64,000 nt of DNA from CBDATB01 sp965199745 (GTDB lineage Bacteria > Bacteroidota > Bacteroidia > Cytophagales > Flammeovirgaceae), in assembly GCA_965199745.1 (NCBI GenBank), contig CBDATB010000015.1, forward strand, positions 62,001-126,000. Direction: 5' to 3'. The translations under genes and the position numbers were made by a program. Below are positions 26,497-33,660 of this stretch, one piece after another. The notes beneath the pieces were generated by a model. It was not told where the DNA came from and ran no database searches. It was given only the letters and a program-made list of their open reading frames with translations. Every line of letters begins with the position of its first letter. Position 1 is the first letter of the stretch.

Positions 26497-27800
26497 CCAA
26501 ATACCCAACATACAAGGACTCAAAACTTAAATGGATTGGGGAGATACCGAGTCATTGGGATAATGTATCCACAAAGTTAGTTTCAAAGATTGTGAATGGT
26601 TCTACTCCAAAAAACAATGTTGAATACTGGGAAGGTGAAGTTGTCTGGATTACACCGTCAGATATTGGACCAATTAAAGAACAAGTGTTTATCTCTGATT
26701 CAAAAAGAAAAATAACGATAGAGGGACTTAATTCTTGTGGGTGTAGTATGTGTCCTAAAAATTCTCTAATTCTTACGAATCGAGGACCTATAGGAAATGT
26801 TGTTATTTCTACCGTAGAGTTCACTACAAATCAAGGTTGTAAGGTTATGATTCCTAAAGAAAATATGAATGTGAAATACTTGTATTACTTCTTCAAGATT
26901 TCAAATGAGGAATTGAATATGTTAGGTCAGGGAACAACATTTCTCGAGTTGTCTACAAATTCGTTGAGTATGTTTAAGGTAAATCTCCCACCCCTCTCCG
27001 AACAACAACAAATCGTATCCTTCTTAGATACCAAGACCTCACATATTGATTCTCTGATTGAGAAAACCCAACGAAAGATTGAACTACTCAAAGAGAAAAG
27101 AACCTCTCTTATCAATGAAGTAGTTACCAAAGGATTAAATCCTAATGTGGAGTTGAAGGATAGTGGTGTGGAATGGATTGGGGAGATTCCAATTCATTGG
27201 ATTGTTTCAAAATTTAAGTATGATTCATCTACTCCTGTTCAATATGGTATCAATATCAGTGGTGATAAATATGTGGAAGAAGGAATCAGATTTATAAGAA
27301 TAACCGATATTAGTGAAAGTGGTGAATTGAATCCAAACAATGGGAAATACTTAGTTTCAGAAGATGTCCCCAATGAATTCCTACTAAGGAAATTTGATGT
27401 TTTGTTTTGTAGAAGTGGACATACAGTTGGTAAAACATACCTCCATACCTCTGATGGTCATTTCACTTCAGGTGGGTATCTCGTTAGATTCAACTTTAGA
27501 AATTACACAGAATCAAAATATATTTTTTACATAAGTAAGACGGATTTTTACTTGGATTGGATAAAACTGAATACAGTAGTTTCAACAATCGAAAATGTCA
27601 ATGGAGATAAATACCAAAATTTTATTTATCCGAAACCACCCCTCTCCGAACAACAACAAATCGTTGAGTATTTAGATGAACAAACCCAAAAGATTGATAA
27701 AACAATTTCCATTGAAGAAAAGAGAATTGAACTCCTTAAAGAGTATCGTCAATCCCTTATTTCTGAAGTAGTAACTGGTAAACGAAAAGTAGTAGAGTGA
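26490..27800 (+). CDS. hsdS: Type I R-M specificity subunit HsdS, copy 2
   Basis: 436 residues. It has the same two-TRD layout as copy 1, opened by D-S-K-L-K-W-I-G-E-I-P-S-H-W and D-S-G-V-E-W-I-G-E-I-P-I-H-W. TRD1 differs from copy 1 and has a cysteine cluster (SCGCSMCPKNS). TRD2 and both coils are nearly identical to copy 1. A second full-length S gene in the same operon would let one HsdM/HsdR set use two half-related targets. The gene ends TGA overlapping the hsdR ATG (TGATG at 27798-27802). Confidence 0.95.
   Translation: MLTKYPTYKDSKLKWIGEIPSHWDNVSTKLVSKIVNGSTPKNNVEYWEGEVVWITPSDIGPIKEQVFISDSKRKITIEGLNSCGCSMCPKNSLILTNRGPIGNVVISTVEFTTNQGCKVMIPKENMNVKYLYYFFKISNEELNMLGQGTTFLELSTNSLSMFKVNLPPLSEQQQIVSFLDTKTSHIDSLIEKTQRKIELLKEKRTSLINEVVTKGLNPNVELKDSGVEWIGEIPIHWIVSKFKYDSSTPVQYGINISGDKYVEEGIRFIRITDISESGELNPNNGKYLVSEDVPNEFLLRKFDVLFCRSGHTVGKTYLHTSDGHFTSGGYLVRFNFRNYTESKYIFYISKTDFYLDWIKLNTVVSTIENVNGDKYQNFIYPKPPLSEQQQIVEYLDEQTQKIDKTISIEEKRIELLKEYRQSLISEVVTGKRKVVE
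26988..27791 (+). repeat. Long direct repeat, second copy (HsdS coil plus TRD2)
   Basis: Near-identical partner of 25681-26484. The coil just after TRD2 differs by a few bases (C-C-C-A-A-C-T-G versus C-C-C-A-A-A-A-G), and the copies diverge after base 27791. The near-perfect match implies a recent duplication or ongoing gene conversion. Confidence 0.9.
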
Positions 27801-30800
27801 TGAATGTATATCCAACTGAATATCGTTATCAAAAAGAGATCATTAAATATCTCTCATCTCATGAATTCAATGGGTTGAAATACACCTACCTCAGAGAGAA
27901 TCAATATCAATATGATCGTCAACGATGTATTATACCCTCAGAAACACTTAAATACATTGAGGATACTCAACCTGATACCTATAAAAAGATTATGGGTTTA
28001 GATAGAGATCCTGAGATTTTTATTTCTAATCTTTTAGATAAGAACATTAAACGAAATGGGTTGATACACACACTTAAATATGGTGTGGATGATATAAGTA
28101 ATGGGGTTGGTCAAATAGATCTGATCACCTTTAATCCTAATAGGGATATATCTCAATCTTATCTCAAGAACTACGAGAAAAATCGATTCCATATAATCGA
28201 TGAGTTTAAATACTCAGTAAAGAATGAGAATAGAATTGATATCGTTTTAGTCATCAATGGTATTCCTGTTCTTACAATGGAATTAAAGAATCAGTTTACT
28301 GGTCAAACAGTATTGGATTCTGATAAACAATATGTTTATGATCGTAAACCTGATAATGAACCACTTCTTCAGTTTAGAAGATGTATTGGACACTTTAGTT
28401 TAGATAAATCAGAAATTCACTTTACAACCTTCTTAAATGGTGAGAAAACGAGATTCTTTCCTTTTAACAAAGGAATCGATATCAACGATGAAGGATATAA
28501 AGTTTCATTTCTGTGGGAGGAAATATTTACCCCTGTTTCGTTATTAGATATCATTGAAAAGTTTGTTGTAGAAGTAACAGAGTTCAAGAAAGAATGGAAT
28601 GATAAAACTCAACGAGTAGAGAAAGAAAAGAATGATGTTTTGATCTTTCCTCGTTACCACCAATTAGAAGTTATTCGTAACCTCAGAACTCAAATAAAAA
28701 AGGATGGTGTAGGTAAGAATTATCTTATTCAACACACAACAGGTTCAGGTAAATCTTATTCCATTGGTTGGTTATCTCACAACCTTATCAGTCTATTTGA
28801 TGATAACGATAATCGAGTTTTTGATTCCATTATTGTAATAACAGACAGGATAGTTTTAGATAATCAGTTGACTAAAACCTTAAAAGATCTTCAAGGAGTT
28901 GAAGGAGTAGTAAAATCAACTGAAAATTCATCAGAACTTCGAAAATATCTTGAAGTTGGTGGTAGTATAATTATCTCTACGATTCAGAAATTCTCTGTGG
29001 TTGTTAAATCCATTGAGGAACTCTCTGGTAAACGTTTTGGTGTAATTATTGATGAAGTCCATTCATCTCAAACAGGACAAAATAATCTGAATCTAAGAAA
29101 GGTATTATCTATTAACGAAGAGGAAGAAGATGAAATCACAACCTCTCAACTTCAAGATTACACCAATCAAGTAATCAAGACTCTGAGTGAACAACAAAGA
29201 AGTAGAAAGAAACCACCAAACATATCATTCTTTGGATTTACAGGTACTCCGAAACCAGAGACCATAGAAATCTTTGGAACTGAATCTATTGTTGATGGAA
29301 ATGTAGTTAAAGTTCCTTTCCATTCTTATACGATGAGACAATCGATCAAGGAAGGGTTCACCTTAGATGTACTTGAGAACTTTACTTCCGTTAAAAGGTG
29401 GTTTAAATTAAAACTTAAGGGGGATGATAAGGAACTTCCTGAATCGAAAGTGAAACAACAACTTGTTAGGGGGGTTGATTCATCTCCTGAGATGATTCGT
29501 AAAAAGGTAAGAATCATTCTGAATCACCTAACCACCAAAACCTTTAATACCATCCCAAAGAAACTTTCAAACGGTAAAACACAGTTTCGTGGTAAGGGGA
29601 TGGTGATATGTAGTTCACAGTACGATGTAGTTCAATATTTCTTCGAGATCACAAAACAACTTAAAGAAATGGGGATCTACGATAAGTGTAAACCTCTTTG
29701 TGGTTTTAGTGGAAAGATTCTTTATCAAGGTGAAAAGTTCGTAGAAAGAGATCTAAATTCAAGAAGTGACCTTTTGAAAAGAGAATCAATCCCTGATGGG
29801 TTTAAAAACCCTATAAACCGTATTCTTATCGTTTGTAGTAAGTTTCAAACAGGTTTTGATGAACCCCTTCTTCATTCAATGTTTATTGATAAAAAACTCA
29901 AAGGAGTTCAATGTGTTCAAACTCTATCAAGATTAAATCGAACGGCTTCTGGTAAAGAAGATACTTTCGTTTTAGATTTTGTAAATAAACCAGAAGATGT
30001 TCAAAAATCGTTTCAAGATTTCTATCAAACACTTATTCTTTCAGAGGAAAGTGATCCTAATGGACTCTTTGGAATTCTGAAGGATATTGAAGGGTTTAGG
30101 TTGTATAGACCATCACAGGTTACGGATTGGTTAGATATATACTTTAGAAAAAACAGAAGTGATAAAGATCTACAACCTTTCATTGAATCAATCTATAATC
30201 AATGGATTGAGTTAGTTGAAGAGGATCGGATCAAGTTTAGAACTAAAGTTGGATCATTCCATAAAATGTATGAATACATTACTCAGGTTGTGGAATTAAA
30301 TGATAGACCAGAATTAGAGGGTTACAACTTATTCTTTTCAGTACTCCATAGATTCTTGAGTACTTCATCTCCAGCCCAACAATTGGATATTATGAAAATG
30401 GTTTCTCTTGAATCGTACAAGTTTGATGAACAAGAGAATGTTTCTTTATTTCTTGAGGGAAAAGACAAACCTGAAAAATCTAAATCATGGGATTCAGATG
30501 GTACAATTACAGAAGACCCTAAAGACCTTTTATCCAATATCATTCGAGAGATGAATGAGGTGTTGGGTGAGGGATTACCCGAAGAGTTTGTTAAACCTTT
30601 AGAAGAGATAACCCAACAAATTGAGGGACATGAAGAGTTTGGATCTACAATGAAAAACAATACAGAATCAAATTCTCGTGATTGGTTAGAGAACCTCTAT
30701 CGTGAAATCAATAAAGTAAATATCAATAAGGATATTAAACGATATAAGTTCTTTAAATCAGATCAGGTCAAGGATCTTATCATTCAGACTGTGATTCGAA

Positions 30801-30826
30801 ATAACAGAAGTAATATTGGAATGTAA
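27800..30826 (+). CDS. hsdR: Type I R-M restriction subunit HsdR
   Basis: 1008 residues from the ATG at 27800 (a GTG one codon upstream is also possible). The N-terminal nuclease domain has DIVLVINGIPVLTMELKN, whose D and E-x-K are the cutting residues. The helicase motor follows with Walker A HTTGSGKS (about 315), the DEAD-like box IIDEVHSS, the motif III-like FTGTPK, and later motifs GFDEPLLHS and QTLSRLNR. A C-terminal helical domain binds HsdM. All main motifs are intact, so restriction activity is possible if the modification complex still assembles despite the hsdM stop. Confidence 0.95.
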   Translation: MNVYPTEYRYQKEIIKYLSSHEFNGLKYTYLRENQYQYDRQRCIIPSETLKYIEDTQPDTYKKIMGLDRDPEIFISNLLDKNIKRNGLIHTLKYGVDDISNGVGQIDLITFNPNRDISQSYLKNYEKNRFHIIDEFKYSVKNENRIDIVLVINGIPVLTMELKNQFTGQTVLDSDKQYVYDRKPDNEPLLQFRRCIGHFSLDKSEIHFTTFLNGEKTRFFPFNKGIDINDEGYKVSFLWEEIFTPVSLLDIIEKFVVEVTEFKKEWNDKTQRVEKEKNDVLIFPRYHQLEVIRNLRTQIKKDGVGKNYLIQHTTGSGKSYSIGWLSHNLISLFDDNDNRVFDSIIVITDRIVLDNQLTKTLKDLQGVEGVVKSTENSSELRKYLEVGGSIIISTIQKFSVVVKSIEELSGKRFGVIIDEVHSSQTGQNNLNLRKVLSINEEEEDEITTSQLQDYTNQVIKTLSEQQRSRKKPPNISFFGFTGTPKPETIEIFGTESIVDGNVVKVPFHSYTMRQSIKEGFTLDVLENFTSVKRWFKLKLKGDDKELPESKVKQQLVRGVDSSPEMIRKKVRIILNHLTTKTFNTIPKKLSNGKTQFRGKGMVICSSQYDVVQYFFEITKQLKEMGIYDKCKPLCGFSGKILYQGEKFVERDLNSRSDLLKRESIPDGFKNPINRILIVCSKFQTGFDEPLLHSMFIDKKLKGVQCVQTLSRLNRTASGKEDTFVLDFVNKPEDVQKSFQDFYQTLILSEESDPNGLFGILKDIEGFRLYRPSQVTDWLDIYFRKNRSDKDLQPFIESIYNQWIELVEEDRIKFRTKVGSFHKMYEYITQVVELNDRPELEGYNLFFSVLHRFLSTSSPAQQLDIMKMVSLESYKFDEQENVSLFLEGKDKPEKSKSWDSDGTITEDPKDLLSNIIREMNEVLGEGLPEEFVKPLEEITQQIEGHEEFGSTMKNNTESNSRDWLENLYREINKVNINKDIKRYKFFKSDQVKDLIIQTVIRNNRSNIGM

Positions 30827-31089
30827 TGGATATACATGAACTAAAATCACTTTTAAGAGAAATAACAGAAGAAAGATTGTTAGTTGACCTCAATTCCAAG
30901 AATATATTTGATTTTGACTACCGTCCTTCTGGGAATGATATTCTTAAATTATTTGACGGTAAGTTCAACTATTATTTTATTCATTCTAACAATGAGTGGA
31001 GGATATTTGATAAAAGTCCATTTAGTGATGAAAAACATCTTTTCAAACTCCGTCAAAAGAAAAAGGGTTTTATAGAGGGAAGTTTATAA
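30826..31089 (+). CDS. Hypothetical 87-residue protein coupled to hsdR
   Basis: Its ATG overlaps the hsdR stop by one base (TAATG), like the other junctions in this operon. The protein is mixed alpha/beta by eye, with FDFDYRPSGNDIL and FNYYFIHSNNEWRIFD. It has no signal peptide or membrane helix and is basic at the C-terminus (FKLRQKKKGF). I do not recognise it. The coupling suggests a role tied to the type I system, such as a regulator or inhibitor of restriction, but nothing in the sequence shows that. Downstream (31090-31212) I see nothing. Confidence 0.65.
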   Translation: MDIHELKSLLREITEERLLVDLNSKNIFDFDYRPSGNDILKLFDGKFNYYFIHSNNEWRIFDKSPFSDEKHLFKLRQKKKGFIEGSL

Positions 31090-31212
31090 TTGCCCTATCA
31101 TTTCCAAATAGGAAAAAAATTGACTCCGATATAAAAACGGACTCCTTCGTGATTTTGGAAAAAGTAAAGTTCCGAGTTACAAGAAACACCAACCATTGTG
31201 GTGGGGTCTATC

Positions 31213-31359
31213 TTATAGTTGTTCGTAGTAAACCTTCAGGTCAACCAACTCTGACAAACTCAACGTTGATTCTTTCTTCAGTCCCTCTACAAATCTTTGA
31301 CCCACGAGGTTCTCATACTTTCTTCTTAATTCTTTCTTTTTAGACTTGTTCGGTTTCAT
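31213..31359 (-). CDS. Small basic protein (48 residues) after the resolvase
   Basis: A 48-codon minus-strand ORF with ATG at 31357-31359, preceded by a good ribosome site (AAGAAAGGAAG about 6 bases upstream). The first 15 residues are very basic (K-P-N-K-S-K-K-K-E-L-R-R-K). A helix-like remainder follows (ENLVGQRFVEGLKKES, then LSELVDLKVYYEQL). Its start lies inside the resolvase's C-terminal coding in a different frame. Too short for family recognition. Confidence 0.45.
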   Translation of the reverse strand: MKPNKSKKKELRRKYENLVGQRFVEGLKKESTLSLSELVDLKVYYEQL

Positions 31360-31980
31360 ATACTTCCTTTCTTAATTTCTTTACCTTCTGAACGAATGAT
31401 GGACTACACTTTCTCATTTCCATAATCTCTCTGATGGTGTATCCATTATCCAAGTCCTTCATTACCTTTTGAGGTTTATCCTTCTTTAAGAAATCTTGAG
31501 GTTTAACTACTGACCCTATCTTTCTTCCACTATACTTCCAAGGTTCTCACTTTTTCGTTCTCTCAATCCCTTCGTTCTCCTCATATCTATCATAGATTTC
31601 TCAAAAGATGACATACTCACAAGGATTTCCAAGAGTAGGTTAGAGAATGGGTCTGTATTCCCTTTCTCATCCATATTCTGAATGTTTGGATTTCCACATA
31701 TGACTCTTACACCCAATTCAGTTAGTTCCTTCCAAACTGACAAGACCATGAGAGTATTTCTCCCAAGTCTGTCAATGTTGTGGATATGTAATTCCTTTAG
31801 TTTTCCTTCGTCAATCAGTTTTCTAATCTGACTCCCTTGTGGACGAGTCCAAAAATCCGATACACCACTTATAGTATCACATAGGATATAGTCAAATCCT
31901 TTCTCGGTGTCTTTCAACTGACGTAAATGTGATTGTCCTTGAGACAAAACACGAGAGTAGAACATTTTAAATTTTTTCAT
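31340..31980 (-). pseudogene. Serine resolvase/invertase, frameshifted and missing the catalytic Ser
   Basis: The first part (31516-31980, 154 codons) is the catalytic domain of a small serine recombinase, with TRPQGSQIRKLIDEGKL, HIHNIDRLGRNTLM and FEKSMIDMRRTKG. The opening motif is YSRVLSQGQ where families have Y-x-R-V-S-x-x-x-Q, so the nucleophilic Ser is Leu (one base change, TCG to TTG). The frame then ends early in IVEER-stop. A -1 frame nearby continues W-K-Y-S-G-R-K-I-G-S and on through a helix-turn-helix (YTIREIMEMRKCSPSFVQKV) to TAA at 31340. This restores the normal family end. The gene is therefore broken twice. Confidence 0.75.
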
Positions 31981-31989
31981 TGTTATTAA

Positions 31990-32160
31990 TTACAAGAATG
32001 ATTTTTCCCATTTCACCAAATCATCTTTATATACATATTTGTGTTGGGATAAGATTTCCAACATTGGGAAATCCTTATATTTTTTCCAATTTTTGAGTGT
32101 TCTTTCAGTTACACCATACAAGTTTTTTAATTCATCTACCGAATATCTGATTTCTGACAT
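31990..32160 (-). CDS. Small helix-turn-helix protein (excisionase/MerR-like, 56 residues)
   Basis: An ATG at 32158-32160 opens a 56-codon frame that ends 9 bases before the resolvase ATG. The pattern YSVDELKNLYGVTERTLKNW is a clear helix-turn-helix, and the following YKDDLVKWEKSFL fits the wing and helix of an excisionase/MerR-like DNA-binding fold. The tight spacing to the resolvase suggests a shared transcript and a recombination-directionality or regulatory role. That role is inferred. Confidence 0.6.
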   Translation of the reverse strand: MSEIRYSVDELKNLYGVTERTLKNWKKYKDFPMLEILSQHKYVYKDDLVKWEKSFL

Positions 32161-32179
32161 AGTTAAGTTCCTTTAGGTG

Positions 32180-32363
32180 TTATTTGTATTCCTCTTGTAG
32201 CCACTCCTCAAAACCTATTTCTCTGACCCCATCAGTAAAGATGATGTCATCTATACTTAAACCACTCTTTTGTTTCCATTTAGGAGAATCTTCTCCTTTT
32301 TCACATAGTATTCTTTCTTCTTCTTGAACATCATATATAAATGTATACTTCTAAAGTTTTCAT
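32180..32363 (-). pseudogene. Probable small frameshifted ORF
   Basis: From ATG at 32361-32363 the frame reads M-K-T-L-E-V-Y-I-Y-I-stop. One base away the frame stays open for about 50 codons: Y-D-V-Q-E-E-E-R-I-L and so on, through GLSIDDIIFTDGVREIGF, to E-E-Y-K-stop. Joining the two by a single-base change in the TATATATG run gives a plausible acidic protein of about 60 residues. The alternative is an unrelated frame with a poor start. I do not recognise it. Confidence 0.4.
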
Positions 32364-32371
32364 ATCATTTC

Positions 32372-32689
32372 TCAACGATTTAGAACACATCTTCCAATCT
32401 TTTCTAATGTTTTCTTATTGTCTAATTCTCTGAATAAACCTCTGCGAAGTTTGTCAACTAACTTACGACCCTCTTTATATCCTTTAGAGTTGAATCTAAC
32501 CTCGCCCATCAGTTCATTCTCGTCCTCATAGTATACCATCTTCTCCAAAACCTCGTCTAAAATCATCTCGTCTTCTATTTCAGAGAGGAAATCCTCAACG
32601 TTCCAATCTTCATCTTCTTCCTCAATATCTTCTATTGGGTTTTCATTCTGTTTATGAAACGTCTGAAGTATTCTTGAGGTAGGACTCAT
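32372..32689 (-). CDS. Hypothetical acidic 105-residue protein
   Basis: An intact minus-strand ORF with a strongly acidic middle (E-D-I-E-E-E-D-E-D-W and E-I-E-D-E-M-I-L-D-E) and a basic, helix-like C-terminus (GYKEGRKLVDKLRRG). No signal peptide, membrane helix or known motif is visible. Acidic small proteins in mobile elements are sometimes DNA mimics, but nothing beyond composition supports that here. Confidence 0.5.
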   Translation of the reverse strand: MSPTSRILQTFHKQNENPIEDIEEEDEDWNVEDFLSEIEDEMILDEVLEKMVYYEDENELMGEVRFNSKGYKEGRKLVDKLRRGLFRELDNKKTLEKIGRCVLNR

Positions 32690-32710
32690 CCTATCGTGAT
32701 ACTTGGTTGG

Positions 32711-32803
32711 TTATATTTGACTAACTACTTCAGTTAAGGGTTGAGACAATTTCTTTAATCTATCTCTTAACTGATTTCCTTTTAGTTCTGTTTTTCTAAT
32801 CAT
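32711..32803 (-). CDS. Very small ORF (30 residues)
   Basis: ATG at 32801-32803 overlaps the stop of the upstream ORF by 8 bases. The peptide M-I-R-K-T-E-L-K-G-N then reads as a basic helix ending S-Q-I. Coupling by overlap is the only support. It may be chance. Confidence 0.25.
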   Translation of the reverse strand: MIRKTELKGNQLRDRLKKLSQPLTEVVSQI

Positions 32804-32978
32804 TGTTCTTTTCCCTTTCTAATAAGTATCTGACATACTCGTCATCCACTTCTTTTGAGTTGGTGAAGAAGTATCCTTCCCTTTCTAATTCACTACTTGA
32901 TGATGTATTTCTTCTTGAATACTTTCCAAACTCATCCAAGTAGTATGTTCTACTATTACTTAATAACTCTTTATACAT
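32796..32978 (-). CDS. Hypothetical 60-residue protein
   Basis: Starts at the ATG at 32976-32978 (a TTG start would add 11 residues). The protein is charged, with many Tyr and Ser: YYLDEFGKYSRRN, then a Ser run, then GYFFTNSKEVDDEYVRYLL. No known domain is visible. It is the first of a series of short minus-strand ORFs that run toward the resolvase. Confidence 0.4.
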   Translation of the reverse strand: MYKELLSNSRTYYLDEFGKYSRRNTSSSSELEREGYFFTNSKEVDDEYVRYLLEREKNND

Positions 32979-33054
32979 TTTTACTACTATTCTCTTCCAA
33001 AGATGATACAATCCACCTTAAAGGAAACTTTTTAGTTTTTCCCTCAAGGTGAAA

Positions 33055-33239
33055 TCATAATACTTCCAAGGGAGTATTACAATGGGAGTAGTTCAATCTA
33101 TTTCCTCCTCTCAACCCATCCTCAATGTAGATTACATTGGTTTCCCACCATTCAAGTTCATCGTATCTCAACTATAACCCTTAAGGTGTCAACTTCGTTA
33201 TACCCCTCACATAGATTATCATTCCATTGAACCAACAAT
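33055..33239 (-). pseudogene. Possible decayed short ORF
   Basis: Two minus-strand open frames abut: L-L-V-Q-W-N-D-N and on to R-V-I-V-E-I-R-stop, then, one base shifted, R-Y-D-E-L-E-W-W-E-T-N and on to T-P-L-E-V-L-stop. Joined, they give a protein-like acidic chain of about 60 residues. The start would be TTG. Chance overlap of open frames is a real alternative. Confidence 0.3.
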
Positions 33240-33328
33240 CAAAAGAACTCCCCACAAGAATAAATATGGAACAAATCAGAAAACGTAAAAAAATCCTCTC
33301 TAACGAATGAAAAAAATGGAAATGAGTG

Positions 33329-33430
33329 TCAGTTCAGAACTTCAATAATCGGTTGGGAAACCTCAACGATATCCTCTCTATTGATTCGTTCCTCTCTAAT
33401 CCTTCCTTTCTTATAAATGGATATAAACAT
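33329..33430 (-). CDS. Very small ORF (33 residues)
   Basis: ATG at 33428-33430 just after a strong hairpin. The peptide M-F-I-S-I-Y-K-K-G-R-I-R-E-E-R continues through N-R-E-D-I-V-E-V to a stop at 33329. It has the charged, helix-like look of the other island ORFs. No ribosome site stands out. Function unknown, and it could be chance. Confidence 0.25.
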   Translation of the reverse strand: MFISIYKKGRIREERINREDIVEVSQPIIEVLN

Positions 33431-33438
33431 GGTTGTTC

Positions 33439-33467
33439 TTAAAAACACTCCCACGAGGTGTTTTTAA
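33439..33467. terminator. Strong bidirectional terminator hairpin
   Basis: TTAAAAACAC (33439-33448) and GTGTTTTTAA (33458-33467) form a perfect 10-bp stem around the loop TCCCACGAG, with T runs on both strands. It would stop transcripts leaving glmS into the island and transcripts coming the other way. Confidence 0.75.
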
Positions 33468-33498
33468 CCCCTCCTCGTTGAGGATTTGAGATATCTTT

Positions 33499-33660
33499 CT
33501 ATCCAATAGGGGTAAGATTATTCTCCTTGTAATCACAAATACGCCCGTATAAATACTCTTGATATTCAGAATAATTTGACTCCCACAATTTGGTGGTAGT
33601 AATTGAAATTGAAAATGTTACTTGTAGTCTTTGGGGGTAAGAATAACCACCTTCTAACAT
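33499..33660 (-). CDS. Small ORF (53 residues) whose start overlaps the glmS stop
   Basis: The minus-strand ATG at 33658-33660 shares a base with the glmS stop (TAATG). The peptide has a hydrophobic/aromatic pattern (GGYSYPQRLQVTFSISITTT) and ends in Y-K-E-N-N-L-T-P-I-G. It belongs to the island side of the boundary. It could be an island gene expressed by readthrough from glmS or just sequence that followed the integration core. Confidence 0.35.
   Translation of the reverse strand: MLEGGYSYPQRLQVTFSISITTTKLWESNYSEYQEYLYGRICDYKENNLTPIG

Noticed and set aside
31149..31343. Plus-strand open frame of 64 codons in the island
   Set aside because: It mirrors the better-supported minus-strand small ORF and resolvase tail, and has no ribosome site.
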